From: Eubacteriales bacterium
GTDB lineage: Bacteria > Bacillota > Clostridia > JAQUNY01
DNA length: 10,837 nucleotides
Assembly (NCBI GenBank): GCA_028717405.1
Contig: JAQUNY010000024.1
Location: 3,892 to 14,728 of the forward strand
Direction: 5' to 3'
Shown: positions 1 through 6,819 of the stretch, piece by piece
Numbering within the stretch: position 1 is the stretch's first letter
How the letters are laid out: each line of letters starts with the position of its first letter
The notes under the pieces: generated by a model
Told to the model about the DNA's origin: nothing
What the model saw: the letters and a program-made list of their open reading frames with translations, nothing else
The model's database searches: none
Made by a program: the position numbers and the translations under genes

Positions 1-114
1 TGTCGCATGCAGAGGCTCCGTTAACCAGACAGCCGCATGGATAGAGACAGCCATGCATCTCTTTGCTTATGTACCATGAGCATCGATAGATTTATGATGT
101 CTTGTTTTGTAGCC
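1..114. other. Left-edge non-coding DNA, no gene recognised
   Basis: I see no credible gene here. Open frames on the minus strand run into the repeats at 115-219 and give a low-complexity translation with no recognisable domain. The one visible structure is a perfect 6-bp inverted repeat, GCATGG (35-40) and CCATGC (51-56), around a 10-nt loop, with no T-tract after it. The segment could be decayed flank of a mobile element, given the REP-like repeats next to it, but nothing here proves that. Confidence 0.4.
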
Positions 115-219
115 TAAGACACAGAACCGTCCCCTGTCTCATCCCCTGGATGCCCGAGCCCGCCTGTAAGACACAGAACCGTCCCCTGTCTTGCCTGGAA
201 CCGTCCCCTGTCTTGCCTG
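115..219. repeat. REP-like repeat cluster (GAACCGTCCCCTGTCT family)
   Basis: Three copies of a G/C-rich motif lie close together. Two 25-bp copies are identical (115-139 and 167-191) and start 52 bp apart. Each begins with AGACA and ends with the complementary TGTCT, so each can fold as a small hairpin. A third, shorter copy (198-213) comes from a perfect tandem duplication of a 22-bp unit, 176-197 and 198-219. From memory, the reverse complement (ACAGGGGACGGTTC) is a frequent dispersed motif in clostridial and Desulfotomaculum-like genomes, often near Y1/IS200-type REP-associated transposase genes. No transposase is in the window. The cluster ends 3 bp before the -35 box of the promoter for the CorC-family gene. 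The repeat is directly visible; the REP assignment is inference. Confidence 0.75.
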
Positions 220-222
220 AAT

Positions 223-251
223 TTGACATACAGCCCCGGTCAGTGTATATT
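223..251 (+). promoter_or_regulatory. Sigma-A type promoter for the CNNM/CorC-family gene
   Basis: A perfect -35 box TTGACA (223-228) is separated by 17 bp from TATATT (246-251), which matches 5 of 6 bases of the -10 consensus. Transcription should start near 258, leaving a leader of about 230 nt before the start codon at 491. No other rightward gene is present, so the promoter most likely serves the CorC-family gene. It begins 3 bp after the REP-like cluster. Confidence 0.65.
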
Positions 252-490
252 AGTTTGTATTGATAATAACAGGCATTTCCGGCAACGGCTATCAAATAAC
301 TGCTGATGTCGGCGATGCAAGAAGGAAGTGAATAAGCCGGTAATGGATGACGGACCCCGACGATCCCGGATAAACAGCTTTAAAAGCTATATGATCCTGC
401 CCCTGCTGATTTGAGTCGTGCTTATCCTGTTACTTTGAAAAAATTTAGCCTTCATGCAGGCATGACGATTCGAAAGGGGTATGACAAAAA
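252..490 (+). other. Long leader / 5' UTR of the CorC-family gene, with a micro-ORF
   Basis: This stretch of about 240 nt lies between the promoter and the start codon. I could not match it to M-box, yybP-ykoY, ydaO, GEMM or cobalamin riboswitch consensus sequences by eye. Some pairing is possible, for example CCGGC (280-284) with GCCGG (336-340), but no clear terminator hairpin with a U-run is seen. A micro-ORF starts with ATG at 343 and stops with TGA at 412-414. Its 23 residues are basic at the start and hydrophobic at the end. Reading past the TGA adds seven hydrophobic residues (VVLILLL) before a second TGA at 436-438. It may be a decayed membrane-protein start, a leader peptide or chance. 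Confidence 0.35.
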
Positions 491-1855
491 ATGGACAGCG
501 ACACGCTGTTGAGAATAATGTTTTTGGTTTTCCTGATTTTTACAAATGCTTTCTTTGCTTCATCAGAAATCGCAATAATATCGTTAAATGATAATAAAAT
601 CAGAAAAATGGCGGAAGAGGGCAGTAAAAAAGCCGGTCTTTTGGCGAAGCTTACTTCTGAGCCCAGTAATTTTCTTTCTACTATACAAATAGGCGTAACT
701 GTCGCCGGGCTTCTGGCCAGTGCATTTACAGCCGAGAGTTTCGCAGGCAGGCTGACCTCTGCAATTCTCGGCACAGGCCTGAATGTAAACGAGGAAATGC
801 TCAAGCTTCTGGTTACAGTTGCTTTGACGATCATACTTTCATATTTCACACTTGTTTTCGGAGAACTGGTCCCAAAGAGGATAGCCATGCAAAAGTCGGA
901 AAAGCTTGCTATGCTTGTTATCCGCCCTCTATATGCGCTTGCAGTTGTTGCTAAGCCTTTCATAAAATTCCTTTCATTCTCAACTGATTCGGTGATACGT
1001 CTCTTTGGGGGCGACCCCGATGCCGAGGAGCAAAATATTACCGAAGAGGAAATCAGGATGATGATGGATGTCGGCGAGGAGAAAGGCGCTATCCTGGATT
1101 CTGAAAAAGAAATGATAGACAACATATTTGAATTTAATGACAGCACCGCTTCTGATGTCATGACCCACAGAACCGATATAATAGCCCTGCCGGTCACATC
1201 AACAATTGACGTGGTAATGAATCTCATGATCAGCGAGAAGTTCACCCGGATACCTGTATATGAAGATAATATCGACAACATTGTGGGTATACTTCATGTT
1301 AAGGATCTTCTTCAGTACACTTCATGTGAAAACAGACCTGAAACATTTGACTTAAGGGATCTGGCCCGGCAGCCATATTTTGTACCGGCTTCGAAAAAGT
1401 CAAATGAGCTTTTAAACGAATTGCAGAAAAATAAAGTCCATATGGCGGTCGTTATTGACGAGTATGGCGGGACTGCAGGCCTCGTCACGATAGAGGACCT
1501 GATTGAGGAAATAGTCGGCAACATATTTGATGAATATGATGATGACGATGTAAAAGAAATAGAAAAAATTTCGGAAAACACATATATAATAGACGGAAAA
1601 GTTGACCTTGACAAAGTCATGGATGAGCTTGAGGTCCAGCTGCCGTCTGACGAATTCGACACGCTGAGCGGCTTTCTTGTCGGACAGCTCGGCAGGATAC
1701 CTGAGCAGGATGAAAAGCCTGTAGTCGAATATGAAAATATCATCTTCACAGTAGAAAGTCTTGACGAAAAAAGGATAGCAAAGGTCAAGGTCATGAAAAC
1801 AGATCCCGGAGACGAAGGACCTCTGGACTTAAACGGCAATACAGTCGCAACCTGA
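491..1855 (+). CDS. CNNM/CorC (HlyC/TlyC) family membrane transporter-like protein
   Basis: A 454-residue inner-membrane protein of the family often annotated hemolysin C, CorC or MpfA/YhdP-like. Members are linked to Mg2+ (and sometimes Co2+ or Na+) efflux or resistance; the exact ion here is not knowable from sequence. The DUF21/CNNM domain covers about residues 5-185, with hydrophobic segments near 7-30, 62-85, 103-125 and 137-160, the early motif NAFFASSEIAI and the family signature GELVPKR (124-130). A CBS pair follows (about 215-345), containing VIDEYGGTAGLVTIEDLIEE, and then the C-terminal CorC_HlyC transporter-associated domain (about 360-436). The length is normal for Gram-positive members. 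The start is fixed by an in-frame TGA at 482-484 and by AAAGGGG (473-479) 11 nt before ATG. The gene stands alone, from its own promoter to a strong terminator. The old hemolysin label is probably misleading. Confidence 0.93.
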   Translation: MDSDTLLRIMFLVFLIFTNAFFASSEIAIISLNDNKIRKMAEEGSKKAGLLAKLTSEPSNFLSTIQIGVTVAGLLASAFTAESFAGRLTSAILGTGLNVNEEMLKLLVTVALTIILSYFTLVFGELVPKRIAMQKSEKLAMLVIRPLYALAVVAKPFIKFLSFSTDSVIRLFGGDPDAEEQNITEEEIRMMMDVGEEKGAILDSEKEMIDNIFEFNDSTASDVMTHRTDIIALPVTSTIDVVMNLMISEKFTRIPVYEDNIDNIVGILHVKDLLQYTSCENRPETFDLRDLARQPYFVPASKKSNELLNELQKNKVHMAVVIDEYGGTAGLVTIEDLIEEIVGNIFDEYDDDDVKEIEKISENTYIIDGKVDLDKVMDELEVQLPSDEFDTLSGFLVGQLGRIPEQDEKPVVEYENIIFTVESLDEKRIAKVKVMKTDPGDEGPLDLNGNTVAT

Positions 1856-1888
1856 GATCATTGATTTATTGCTGAAATGAAAAAAATG

Positions 1889-1924
1889 AGAGCAGCCTCC
1901 AAATGAGGAAGGCTGCTCTTCTTT
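1889..1924. terminator. Bidirectional intrinsic terminator between convergent genes
   Basis: A perfect 10-bp stem, AGAGCAGCCT (1889-1898) with AGGCTGCTCT (1910-1919), encloses an 11-nt loop. On the plus strand TTCTTT follows, ending the CorC-family transcript 33 bp after its stop codon. On the minus strand the same hairpin is followed by CATTTTTTTC (read from 1881-1888 and beyond), a good U-tract for the leftward desulfoferrodoxin transcript. It sits between the two convergent genes. Confidence 0.85.
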
Positions 1925-1925
1925 G

Positions 1926-2108
1926 CTCTACGGATCATTTTAAACTGCATCAGACTACCTGGCAGCTGCATCAGACTACCTGGCAGCCGCATCAGACTAC
2001 CTGGCAGCCGCATCAGATTGCACGGCAACTGCATCGGATTACTTTGATCTGCATCGGATTACTTTAAACTGCGCCAGATCGCCTTTATCTGCCCTGGATT
2101 ACTTCAAT
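1926..2108. repeat. Tandem repeat array, nine 20/21-bp units (VNTR-like)
   Basis: Units on the plus strand start at 1945, 1966, 1987 and 2008 (21 bp each) and at 2029, 2049, 2069 and 2089 (20 bp each). A degenerate unit precedes them at about 1926-1944. The shared core is CTGCATCRGAYTAC. Units 1 and 2 are identical and unit 3 differs by one base, whereas the units nearest dfx have drifted. The 21-bp units carry CTGC and GCAG at their ends and could form small hairpins. The mixed 20/21-bp period argues against coding use. The last unit contains the dfx stop codon (2099-2101) and its final codons, so the array abuts or grew out of the 3' end of that gene. No cas genes and no CRISPR-like spacers are present. 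Confidence 0.88.
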
Positions 2109-2479
2109 TCGGATTTCCAAAGGCCATGAAGATTACAGTATTCATAAACATCAACATTCTTTTTGTCACAGAATACCGCCTTGGGCTCTCCGTCATGCGC
2201 CAGCGTTATTCTCTCAGTTCCCTCTTCGCCCACGATTGCGATCCATTCAATGTGATGTGCATCTGTCATGGGATGCGGCACAGATCCAACTTCAACGGAG
2301 ATTTTTCCATCTTTTCTTGAAGCTACAGGTACATGTTTCTCATTCGATGCATCTACCGTATTGGGTTCAAGCTTCGTCATGGGCTGACCGCAACACACCA
2401 GCTGTCCGCCTCCGTTTTTGATCAGTCCAACCATGTTTCCGCATATCTCACACTTATAAAAAGCCGCTATTGCCTTCAT
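2099..2479 (-). CDS. dfx: Desulfoferrodoxin (two-iron superoxide reductase)
   Basis: A cytoplasmic superoxide reductase of 126 residues that reduces superoxide to hydrogen peroxide without making oxygen, typical of anaerobes. The N-terminal desulforedoxin domain has the four cysteines of iron centre I: C10, C13, C29 and C30 (CEIC...VCCG). The catalytic Fe(His4Cys) centre II is complete: H49, H69, H75, C115 and H118, within EKHVPV, HPMTDAHH and CNLHGLW. The conserved E47-K48 pair is present. The length is normal. I chose the ATG at 2479 over the in-frame ATG at 2491 because the upper ATG lies inside the ribosome binding site (AGAGGATGG), and MKAIAAFYKCEICGN fits the family start. It lies 93 bp downstream of glmS on the same strand with no obvious terminator between, so co-transcription is possible. 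Its stop codon sits inside the tandem repeat array. Confidence 0.96.
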   Translation of the reverse strand: MKAIAAFYKCEICGNMVGLIKNGGGQLVCCGQPMTKLEPNTVDASNEKHVPVASRKDGKISVEVGSVPHPMTDAHHIEWIAIVGEEGTERITLAHDGEPKAVFCDKKNVDVYEYCNLHGLWKSELK

Positions 2480-2539
2480 ACAAAACACCATCCTCTTTAA
2501 TTATTATTTATTGCCTGAGTAATATTTACCATAATGCAG

Positions 2540-2559
2540 ATGTTTTAAACATTTAAATG
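2540..2559. promoter_or_regulatory. Overlapping palindromes upstream of dfx (possible operator)
   Basis: A 13-bp perfect palindrome, ATGTTT-T-AAACAT (2540-2552), overlaps a 10-bp perfect palindrome, CATTTAAATG (2550-2559). They lie between the glmS stop and the dfx start, about 60-80 bp upstream of the dfx ATG. No T-tract follows, so a terminator is unlikely. A regulator-binding site for dfx is possible, but they do not match the PerR box. I found no convincing -35/-10 pair for dfx. AT-rich DNA can make such palindromes by chance. Confidence 0.3.
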
Positions 2560-2572
2560 CCCACTTATACCC

Positions 2573-4396
2573 TTATTCTACCGTGACGCTCTTTGCCAGG
2601 TTTCTCGGTTTGTCGACATCACAGCCTTTGAGCACTGCAACATAATACGCAAAGAGCTGCATCACTGTTGCCGCCACAACAGGCGCTACCAGCGGGTCAA
2701 TATCCGGTATCCTTACTATGTGATCGGCAAGGCCTTCCGCCAGCGCACAGCTTTCAGGCACCACTGCCAGCACCACAGCTCCTCTTGCCTTGACTTCCCT
2801 GATATTACCGGTCATTTTTTCTCTTAACCCAAGCTGCGTCATCGGACATACAACCAGCGTCCCTTCTTCTATGAGTGCAATTGTCCCATGCTTGAGCTCA
2901 CCGCCTGCATATGCTTCTGAGTGTATATAAGATATTTCCTTCAATTTGAGTGATCCTTCCATCGAAAGTGCATAATCCAGTCCCCTCCCGATAAAGAAAA
3001 TACTTTTTGCATTGTAGTGCAGCGAGGCGTATTTTTGTACATCGCTCCTGTTGCCCAGCACTTTTTCAATTGCCTTCGGCAAGGCAAGTAAATTATCGAC
3101 GATGTTCCTGAAGTTTTCCCCGCTGACAGTACCTTTCAGCTGAGCCAGCTTCAGGGCGATAAGGTATATGGCCGACAGCTGAGCGTTGTAAGCCTTTGTA
3201 GAAGCCACTGCTATCTCCGGCCCGGCCTGCGTATACAACACATTATCTGATTCCCTGGCTATGGAACTCCCGACTACATTAACTATTGAAAGCACTCTCG
3301 CCCCGCGTCTTTTCGACTCTTTAAGGGCCATCATGGTATCAAGTGTCTCCCCGGATTGGCTTATCACAATAACAAGAGTCTTCGGTCCTACCATAGGATC
3401 CCTGTATCTGAATTCAGAAGCAAGCTCTGTTTCGACAGGTATCCTGGCCAGTTTTTCTATAACATATTTGCCGATCACACCGGCATGATAAGCCGTCCCG
3501 CAGGCAACAATAAATATTTTGTCAATTTCTCTTATACTCTCTGCTGTGATACCGGTACCATCCAGAGAAATGTCCCCGCCTCTGATCCTCGGAGATATCG
3601 TGTCCCTTACTACTTTAGGCTCCTCACATATTTCTTTTATCATAAAATGCTCGTAGCCCGATTTTTCAGCGGCATCTATATCCCAGTTTACGCGAAATAC
3701 CTCTTTCACGACTTTGCCGCCGTATATATCAAATATTTCCGCACCACTGCGGGAAATCACGGCAATTTCCTTGTCTTCAAGGATGTATATGTCGCGTGTA
3801 TGCTCAAGTATCGCCGGTATGTCTGACGCTATAAAATACTCATTTCCCCCGATACCGGCAATAAGGGGGCTGTCCTTCCTCGCCGCTACAAACATATCGT
3901 TCTGTTCACTGCAAATGACTCCGAGCGCATACGAGCCCTCAATGTCAGTCATTGCAGCTGTAACAGCCTTACGCAGGTCACCTTTATAGTGATATTCGAT
4001 AAGATGAGCAATAACCTCGGTATCTGTCTCAGATATGAAGGAGTATCCCCTGGCAATCAGGAATCTTTTCAGCTCTATATAGTTCTCAATAATACCATTG
4101 TGAACAACAGCTATCTTACCCGACCTGCTTATATGCGGATGAGAATTTAAATCATTTGGTTCCCCGTGCGTAGCCCAGCGTGTATGCCCTATCCCGAGCG
4201 TACTGCCGAAATCAGTTTTCCCAAGCCTTTCAGCCAGTGCCGACAGCCTTCCTTTACATTTCACGACCTCAACAGCACCGTTTTCCAGTACTGCTATACC
4301 CGCCGAATCATAGCCTCTGTATTCAAGCTTTTCAAGGCCTGCCAACAGTAAGGGCGCAGCCTGCCTGTTCCCGATATAACCAACTATTCCGCACAT
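2573..4396 (-). CDS. glmS: Glutamine--fructose-6-phosphate aminotransferase (isomerizing)
   Basis: GlmS, 607 residues (family normally 600-610), turns fructose-6-phosphate and glutamine into glucosamine-6-phosphate, the first committed step to UDP-GlcNAc and peptidoglycan. The class II glutaminase domain begins at Cys2 (the nucleophile once Met is removed) with CGIVGYIG, RGYDSAG (27-33) and HTRWATHG (71-78). Two SIS sugar-isomerase domains follow (about 290-425 and 460-595) with CGTAYHAG (299-306), SQSGET (346-351) and HSEAYAGGELKHG (492-504). The C-terminus PRNLAKSVTVE is the conserved active-site tail. The start is secure: CGGAGGG lies 5 nt before ATG. The 139-nt spacer after cdaR shows none of the conserved core of the glmS ribozyme and no convincing promoter, so expression is probably from the cdaA promoter. 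glmM, often located just before glmS, is absent here. Confidence 0.98.
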   Translation of the reverse strand: MCGIVGYIGNRQAAPLLLAGLEKLEYRGYDSAGIAVLENGAVEVVKCKGRLSALAERLGKTDFGSTLGIGHTRWATHGEPNDLNSHPHISRSGKIAVVHNGIIENYIELKRFLIARGYSFISETDTEVIAHLIEYHYKGDLRKAVTAAMTDIEGSYALGVICSEQNDMFVAARKDSPLIAGIGGNEYFIASDIPAILEHTRDIYILEDKEIAVISRSGAEIFDIYGGKVVKEVFRVNWDIDAAEKSGYEHFMIKEICEEPKVVRDTISPRIRGGDISLDGTGITAESIREIDKIFIVACGTAYHAGVIGKYVIEKLARIPVETELASEFRYRDPMVGPKTLVIVISQSGETLDTMMALKESKRRGARVLSIVNVVGSSIARESDNVLYTQAGPEIAVASTKAYNAQLSAIYLIALKLAQLKGTVSGENFRNIVDNLLALPKAIEKVLGNRSDVQKYASLHYNAKSIFFIGRGLDYALSMEGSLKLKEISYIHSEAYAGGELKHGTIALIEEGTLVVCPMTQLGLREKMTGNIREVKARGAVVLAVVPESCALAEGLADHIVRIPDIDPLVAPVVAATVMQLFAYYVAVLKGCDVDKPRNLAKSVTVE

Positions 4397-4535
4397 ACCA
4401 ACCCTCCGTTGTTAAAATCCGGTTTTGCTGTAATAACTTGATTTGGTGATTTTGCCGGAATCAGCGGCACTGCGCTTCTCTCTCCGAATTTACAGCTGCA
4501 ATCCGGACTGAAGCCATCAGATGTGGTCCATTTTT

Positions 4536-5906
4536 TCAGGTTTCTCCGGTATGTACAGGTGATGCCGTCGCAGGCTCAGTGGTTGCAGACGGAGCCGCCG
4601 ATGGTGTCGGAGTTGTCTGAGACGTGCCTGTCTGTCGCGTCGGAGTGGATTCATCAGTTTTGCTGATTATGATCTCTATAAATACATCCTCAGTCATTTT
4701 TACATCACCGGGGAGCGATATGTCAAGCGGCAGCCTGTGTTTGCCTTCAGTAATATAATTAACATAAGCTGTTGGCGTCAGCTTGCTTTGTTCAACACTT
4801 TCGATCTCCTCCCTCATCCCCCTGATCACGAGAGAAACTGTCTGAGTTATGATTTCGATTTTATACTGTGTTACATCCCCCGGATATTCAAGTGTGATTT
4901 CACTGCTGGATAGAATGAATTCACGTGTGGCAAGCTGGTCAACTATCACACTTACCCCCGCCTCCGCACTTGAATTATATAGTGTGACTCCTTCAGGAAT
5001 ATTGAGTCCCACCCTCTGCTCGACATTCCCTGTGGCTCCATCGACATTAACCGGGTATGTCCTTATCTCAGCTATCCCGCTAAGTACGTCGGCAGCGCCG
5101 GTTATCAGGATTGTCTGCGGGTATATAAGTCTTTCTTTTTCAACAAATCCTGAAGATATCCTTCCCTGGACTACCGGTACGACAGGGACTTCCTTTGCAA
5201 CCGTAATGCTAACATCCATAATGTACTTCCCGCTCAGAGAAACTATCTCTTCTCCTGCGGAATTGAAAAACTTGCAGTCTTTTTTAAGGGTTATATCTTT
5301 GTCAAGTCCGGTTACATCAACAGACACATATGCCTGGTCAATAGATCTTATCATTGATTGCAGGCCTCTTACAGAAATAATGTCCGGTGTTACGCTGCTG
5401 CCTACAACTGTATACTTTTCTTTCATACTGCCTTCAGCCCTGACCCCGATGCTGACCATCCTCTCCTCAATACTGTCAATTTCCAGATTGATTGCAACAG
5501 GGTTGTAATTTTTCACATTAACATTATCTTTAAGACTTTTAAAATCTATTTTTATCTCAGTCCTGCCGGATTCAGTGATGCCGGCGAAATCAGCCGTAGC
5601 CTCAAAATAGCTTGAATCAATGGTATTTATTATATCTGCCCGTCCTTCGACTGCTACAGTGATTTCTTTCTGATAATTTTTATTTATTATCTCGAGGCTG
5701 TTCTCCGCAATCGCAGCCTCATTCAAAAAACGGATCGGGACACTTATGTAGGCGACATCATAAGGATTCACATTACTGAGTACATAAAGCCAGAAAATAA
5801 CAGCAAACAAAATGGAGATGACCTTAACAACAATGTCTCTCTTAAAAAAATCTTTTCTGAAAAAACTCTTCAGTTTGTACAAACTTATTTTTGTTTTGCC
5901 TTCCAA
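4536..5906 (-). CDS. cdaR: CdaR (YbbR-domain) regulator of the diadenylate cyclase
   Basis: A 456-residue membrane-anchored protein with YbbR repeats facing outward. In Firmicutes CdaR binds CdaA and tunes c-di-AMP synthesis. A basic N-terminus is followed by one transmembrane helix (about 24-44) and four YbbR-like repeats (about 54-145, 148-238, 240-325 and 327-415). The end is a Thr/Pro/Ser/Ala-rich tail (about 417-456) that looks disordered. The start is TTG at 5906, supported by AGGAGG 8 nt upstream. It lies inside the end of cdaA, so the two genes overlap by 22 bp and are probably translationally coupled. The low-complexity C-terminal tail is not needed for the YbbR fold and may reach into the cell wall; that role is inference. 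Confidence 0.93.
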   Translation of the reverse strand: MEGKTKISLYKLKSFFRKDFFKRDIVVKVISILFAVIFWLYVLSNVNPYDVAYISVPIRFLNEAAIAENSLEIINKNYQKEITVAVEGRADIINTIDSSYFEATADFAGITESGRTEIKIDFKSLKDNVNVKNYNPVAINLEIDSIEERMVSIGVRAEGSMKEKYTVVGSSVTPDIISVRGLQSMIRSIDQAYVSVDVTGLDKDITLKKDCKFFNSAGEEIVSLSGKYIMDVSITVAKEVPVVPVVQGRISSGFVEKERLIYPQTILITGAADVLSGIAEIRTYPVNVDGATGNVEQRVGLNIPEGVTLYNSSAEAGVSVIVDQLATREFILSSSEITLEYPGDVTQYKIEIITQTVSLVIRGMREEIESVEQSKLTPTAYVNYITEGKHRLPLDISLPGDVKMTEDVFIEIIISKTDESTPTRQTGTSQTTPTPSAAPSATTEPATASPVHTGET

Positions 5907-6763
5907 AGTGCAAGCCTCCTGCCACTGGTCCTGAAATCCATCATATTTCTGCTAAGCGCCTTGCGCAGTGTGTCCGGCGTCAGATTGCGCGTCAGTCCGC
6001 CATTCATTGCAAAAGAAATTTTACCGGTTTCTTCAGATATCACAACCGCAATGCTGTCCGATATTTCGGTCATGCCAAGTGCGGCTCTGTGTCTTGTTCC
6101 AAGTTCCTTGCTGAGATTCGGATTATCCGTCAGGGGCAGGAAACATGCCGCCGCTCTGATTTTATTGTCCCTGATGATCACAGCGCCATCATGAAGAGGC
6201 GTATTCGGCATGAAAATGTTTATAAGGAGCTCCTCAGAAACATTGGCGTCAATCTCCACGCCTGTATTTATTATTTCATTTATCTTCGTCTTGCGCTCAA
6301 TAACGAGGAGAGCACCAATAAAAGATTTTGAAAAATGCGCGCAGGCTTTAACTATCTCCTCAATTAAAGCTTTAACCTTCATTTCGTGGCTTTCCTCATC
6401 AAATGTGATGAAATCCCTGAATTTGCTTCTTCCAAGTTTCTCAAGAGCTCTTCTGAGTTCCGGCTGGAATATAACGACCAGGGTAAAGCCTATTAGCTGT
6501 ATTGAATTGCCCAGTATGTATTCGATGGTTTTAAATCCAAGCCACTTGCTGAGATATTGCGCGGCGAAAATAAAGATTATGCCCTTTATCAGCTGCATAG
6601 CCCTGGTTTCTTTTACGAGGTTGATTGCCTTGTATATCACATACGCAACTATGCCGACATCGATCACGGCCTTCAGGATATCCAGCGGTCCTTCCACCCC
6701 GATAAAGCCCGATATGCTGTAAAAAAAGCTTTTCATCCCTTCGATGAATGAATTCCCCGACAA
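5885..6763 (-). CDS. cdaA: Membrane diadenylate cyclase CdaA (c-di-AMP synthase)
   Basis: CdaA (DacA) joins two ATP into cyclic di-AMP, which controls potassium and osmolyte transport and cell-wall homeostasis. With the chosen start it has 292 residues. Three N-terminal transmembrane helices (about 30-50, 58-75 and 83-101) are followed by FQPELRRALEKLGR and a DAC (DisA_N) domain. The catalytic motifs DGA (192-194, in LHDGAVII) and RHR (224-226, in GTRHRAALG) are intact. I chose TTG at 6763 because AAGAGGTG sits 6 nt upstream. The in-frame ATG at 6736 has GAAGGG directly touching it, which is too close. The ATG at 6814 lies at or before the predicted transcription start. It heads the run cdaA-cdaR-glmS and overlaps cdaR by 22 bp. 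Compared with the usual cdaA-cdaR-glmM-glmS order, glmM is missing. Confidence 0.96.
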   Translation of the reverse strand: MSGNSFIEGMKSFFYSISGFIGVEGPLDILKAVIDVGIVAYVIYKAINLVKETRAMQLIKGIIFIFAAQYLSKWLGFKTIEYILGNSIQLIGFTLVVIFQPELRRALEKLGRSKFRDFITFDEESHEMKVKALIEEIVKACAHFSKSFIGALLVIERKTKINEIINTGVEIDANVSEELLINIFMPNTPLHDGAVIIRDNKIRAAACFLPLTDNPNLSKELGTRHRAALGMTEISDSIAVVISEETGKISFAMNGGLTRNLTPDTLRKALSRNMMDFRTSGRRLALWKAKQK

Positions 6764-6785
6764 TTTGCACCTCTTGTGAAATAAT

Positions 6786-6814
6786 ATGCATGCCGTTTTT
6801 CTTACCGGCCGCAT
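6786..6814 (-). other. Hairpin at the 5' end of the cdaA leader
   Basis: Read on the minus strand, ATGC-G-GCCG and CGGC-AT-GCAT pair around a 10-nt A-rich loop, with one G opposite AT as an internal loop. It begins at the predicted transcription start, about 6 bp after the -10 box, and leaves about 22 nt before the TTG start. A hairpin at the very 5' end may stabilise the mRNA. No T-tract follows, so it is not a terminator. Its function is inference. Confidence 0.4.
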
Positions 6815-6819
6815 AGAAA

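Noticed and set aside
92..295. Minus-strand open frame through the REP-like repeats
   Set aside because: Its translation comes from the repeats, has no recognisable domain, and it overlaps the promoter of the plus-strand gene.
445..1281. 278-codon minus-strand open frame
   Set aside because: It lies antisense to the well-supported CNNM/CorC gene and its translation is Ser/Ile-rich with no domain, typical of a shadow frame.
1926..2108. Possible CRISPR array
   Set aside because: Units are contiguous 20/21-bp tandem copies with no unique spacers, and no cas genes are nearby.
2492..2530. PerR box upstream of dfx
   Set aside because: The AT-rich sequence looks similar at a glance, but aligned to TTATAATNATTATAA it matches too few positions.
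6736..6814. cdaA start at ATG 6814 or ATG 6736
   Set aside because: ATG 6814 coincides with the predicted transcription start and lies in a hairpin; ATG 6736 has its purine run directly against the start codon. TTG 6763 has AAGAGGTG at good spacing.
6764..6814. c-di-AMP (ydaO) or c-di-GMP riboswitch in the cdaA leader
   Set aside because: The leader is only about 50 nt, too short for either class, and lacks their conserved sequences.
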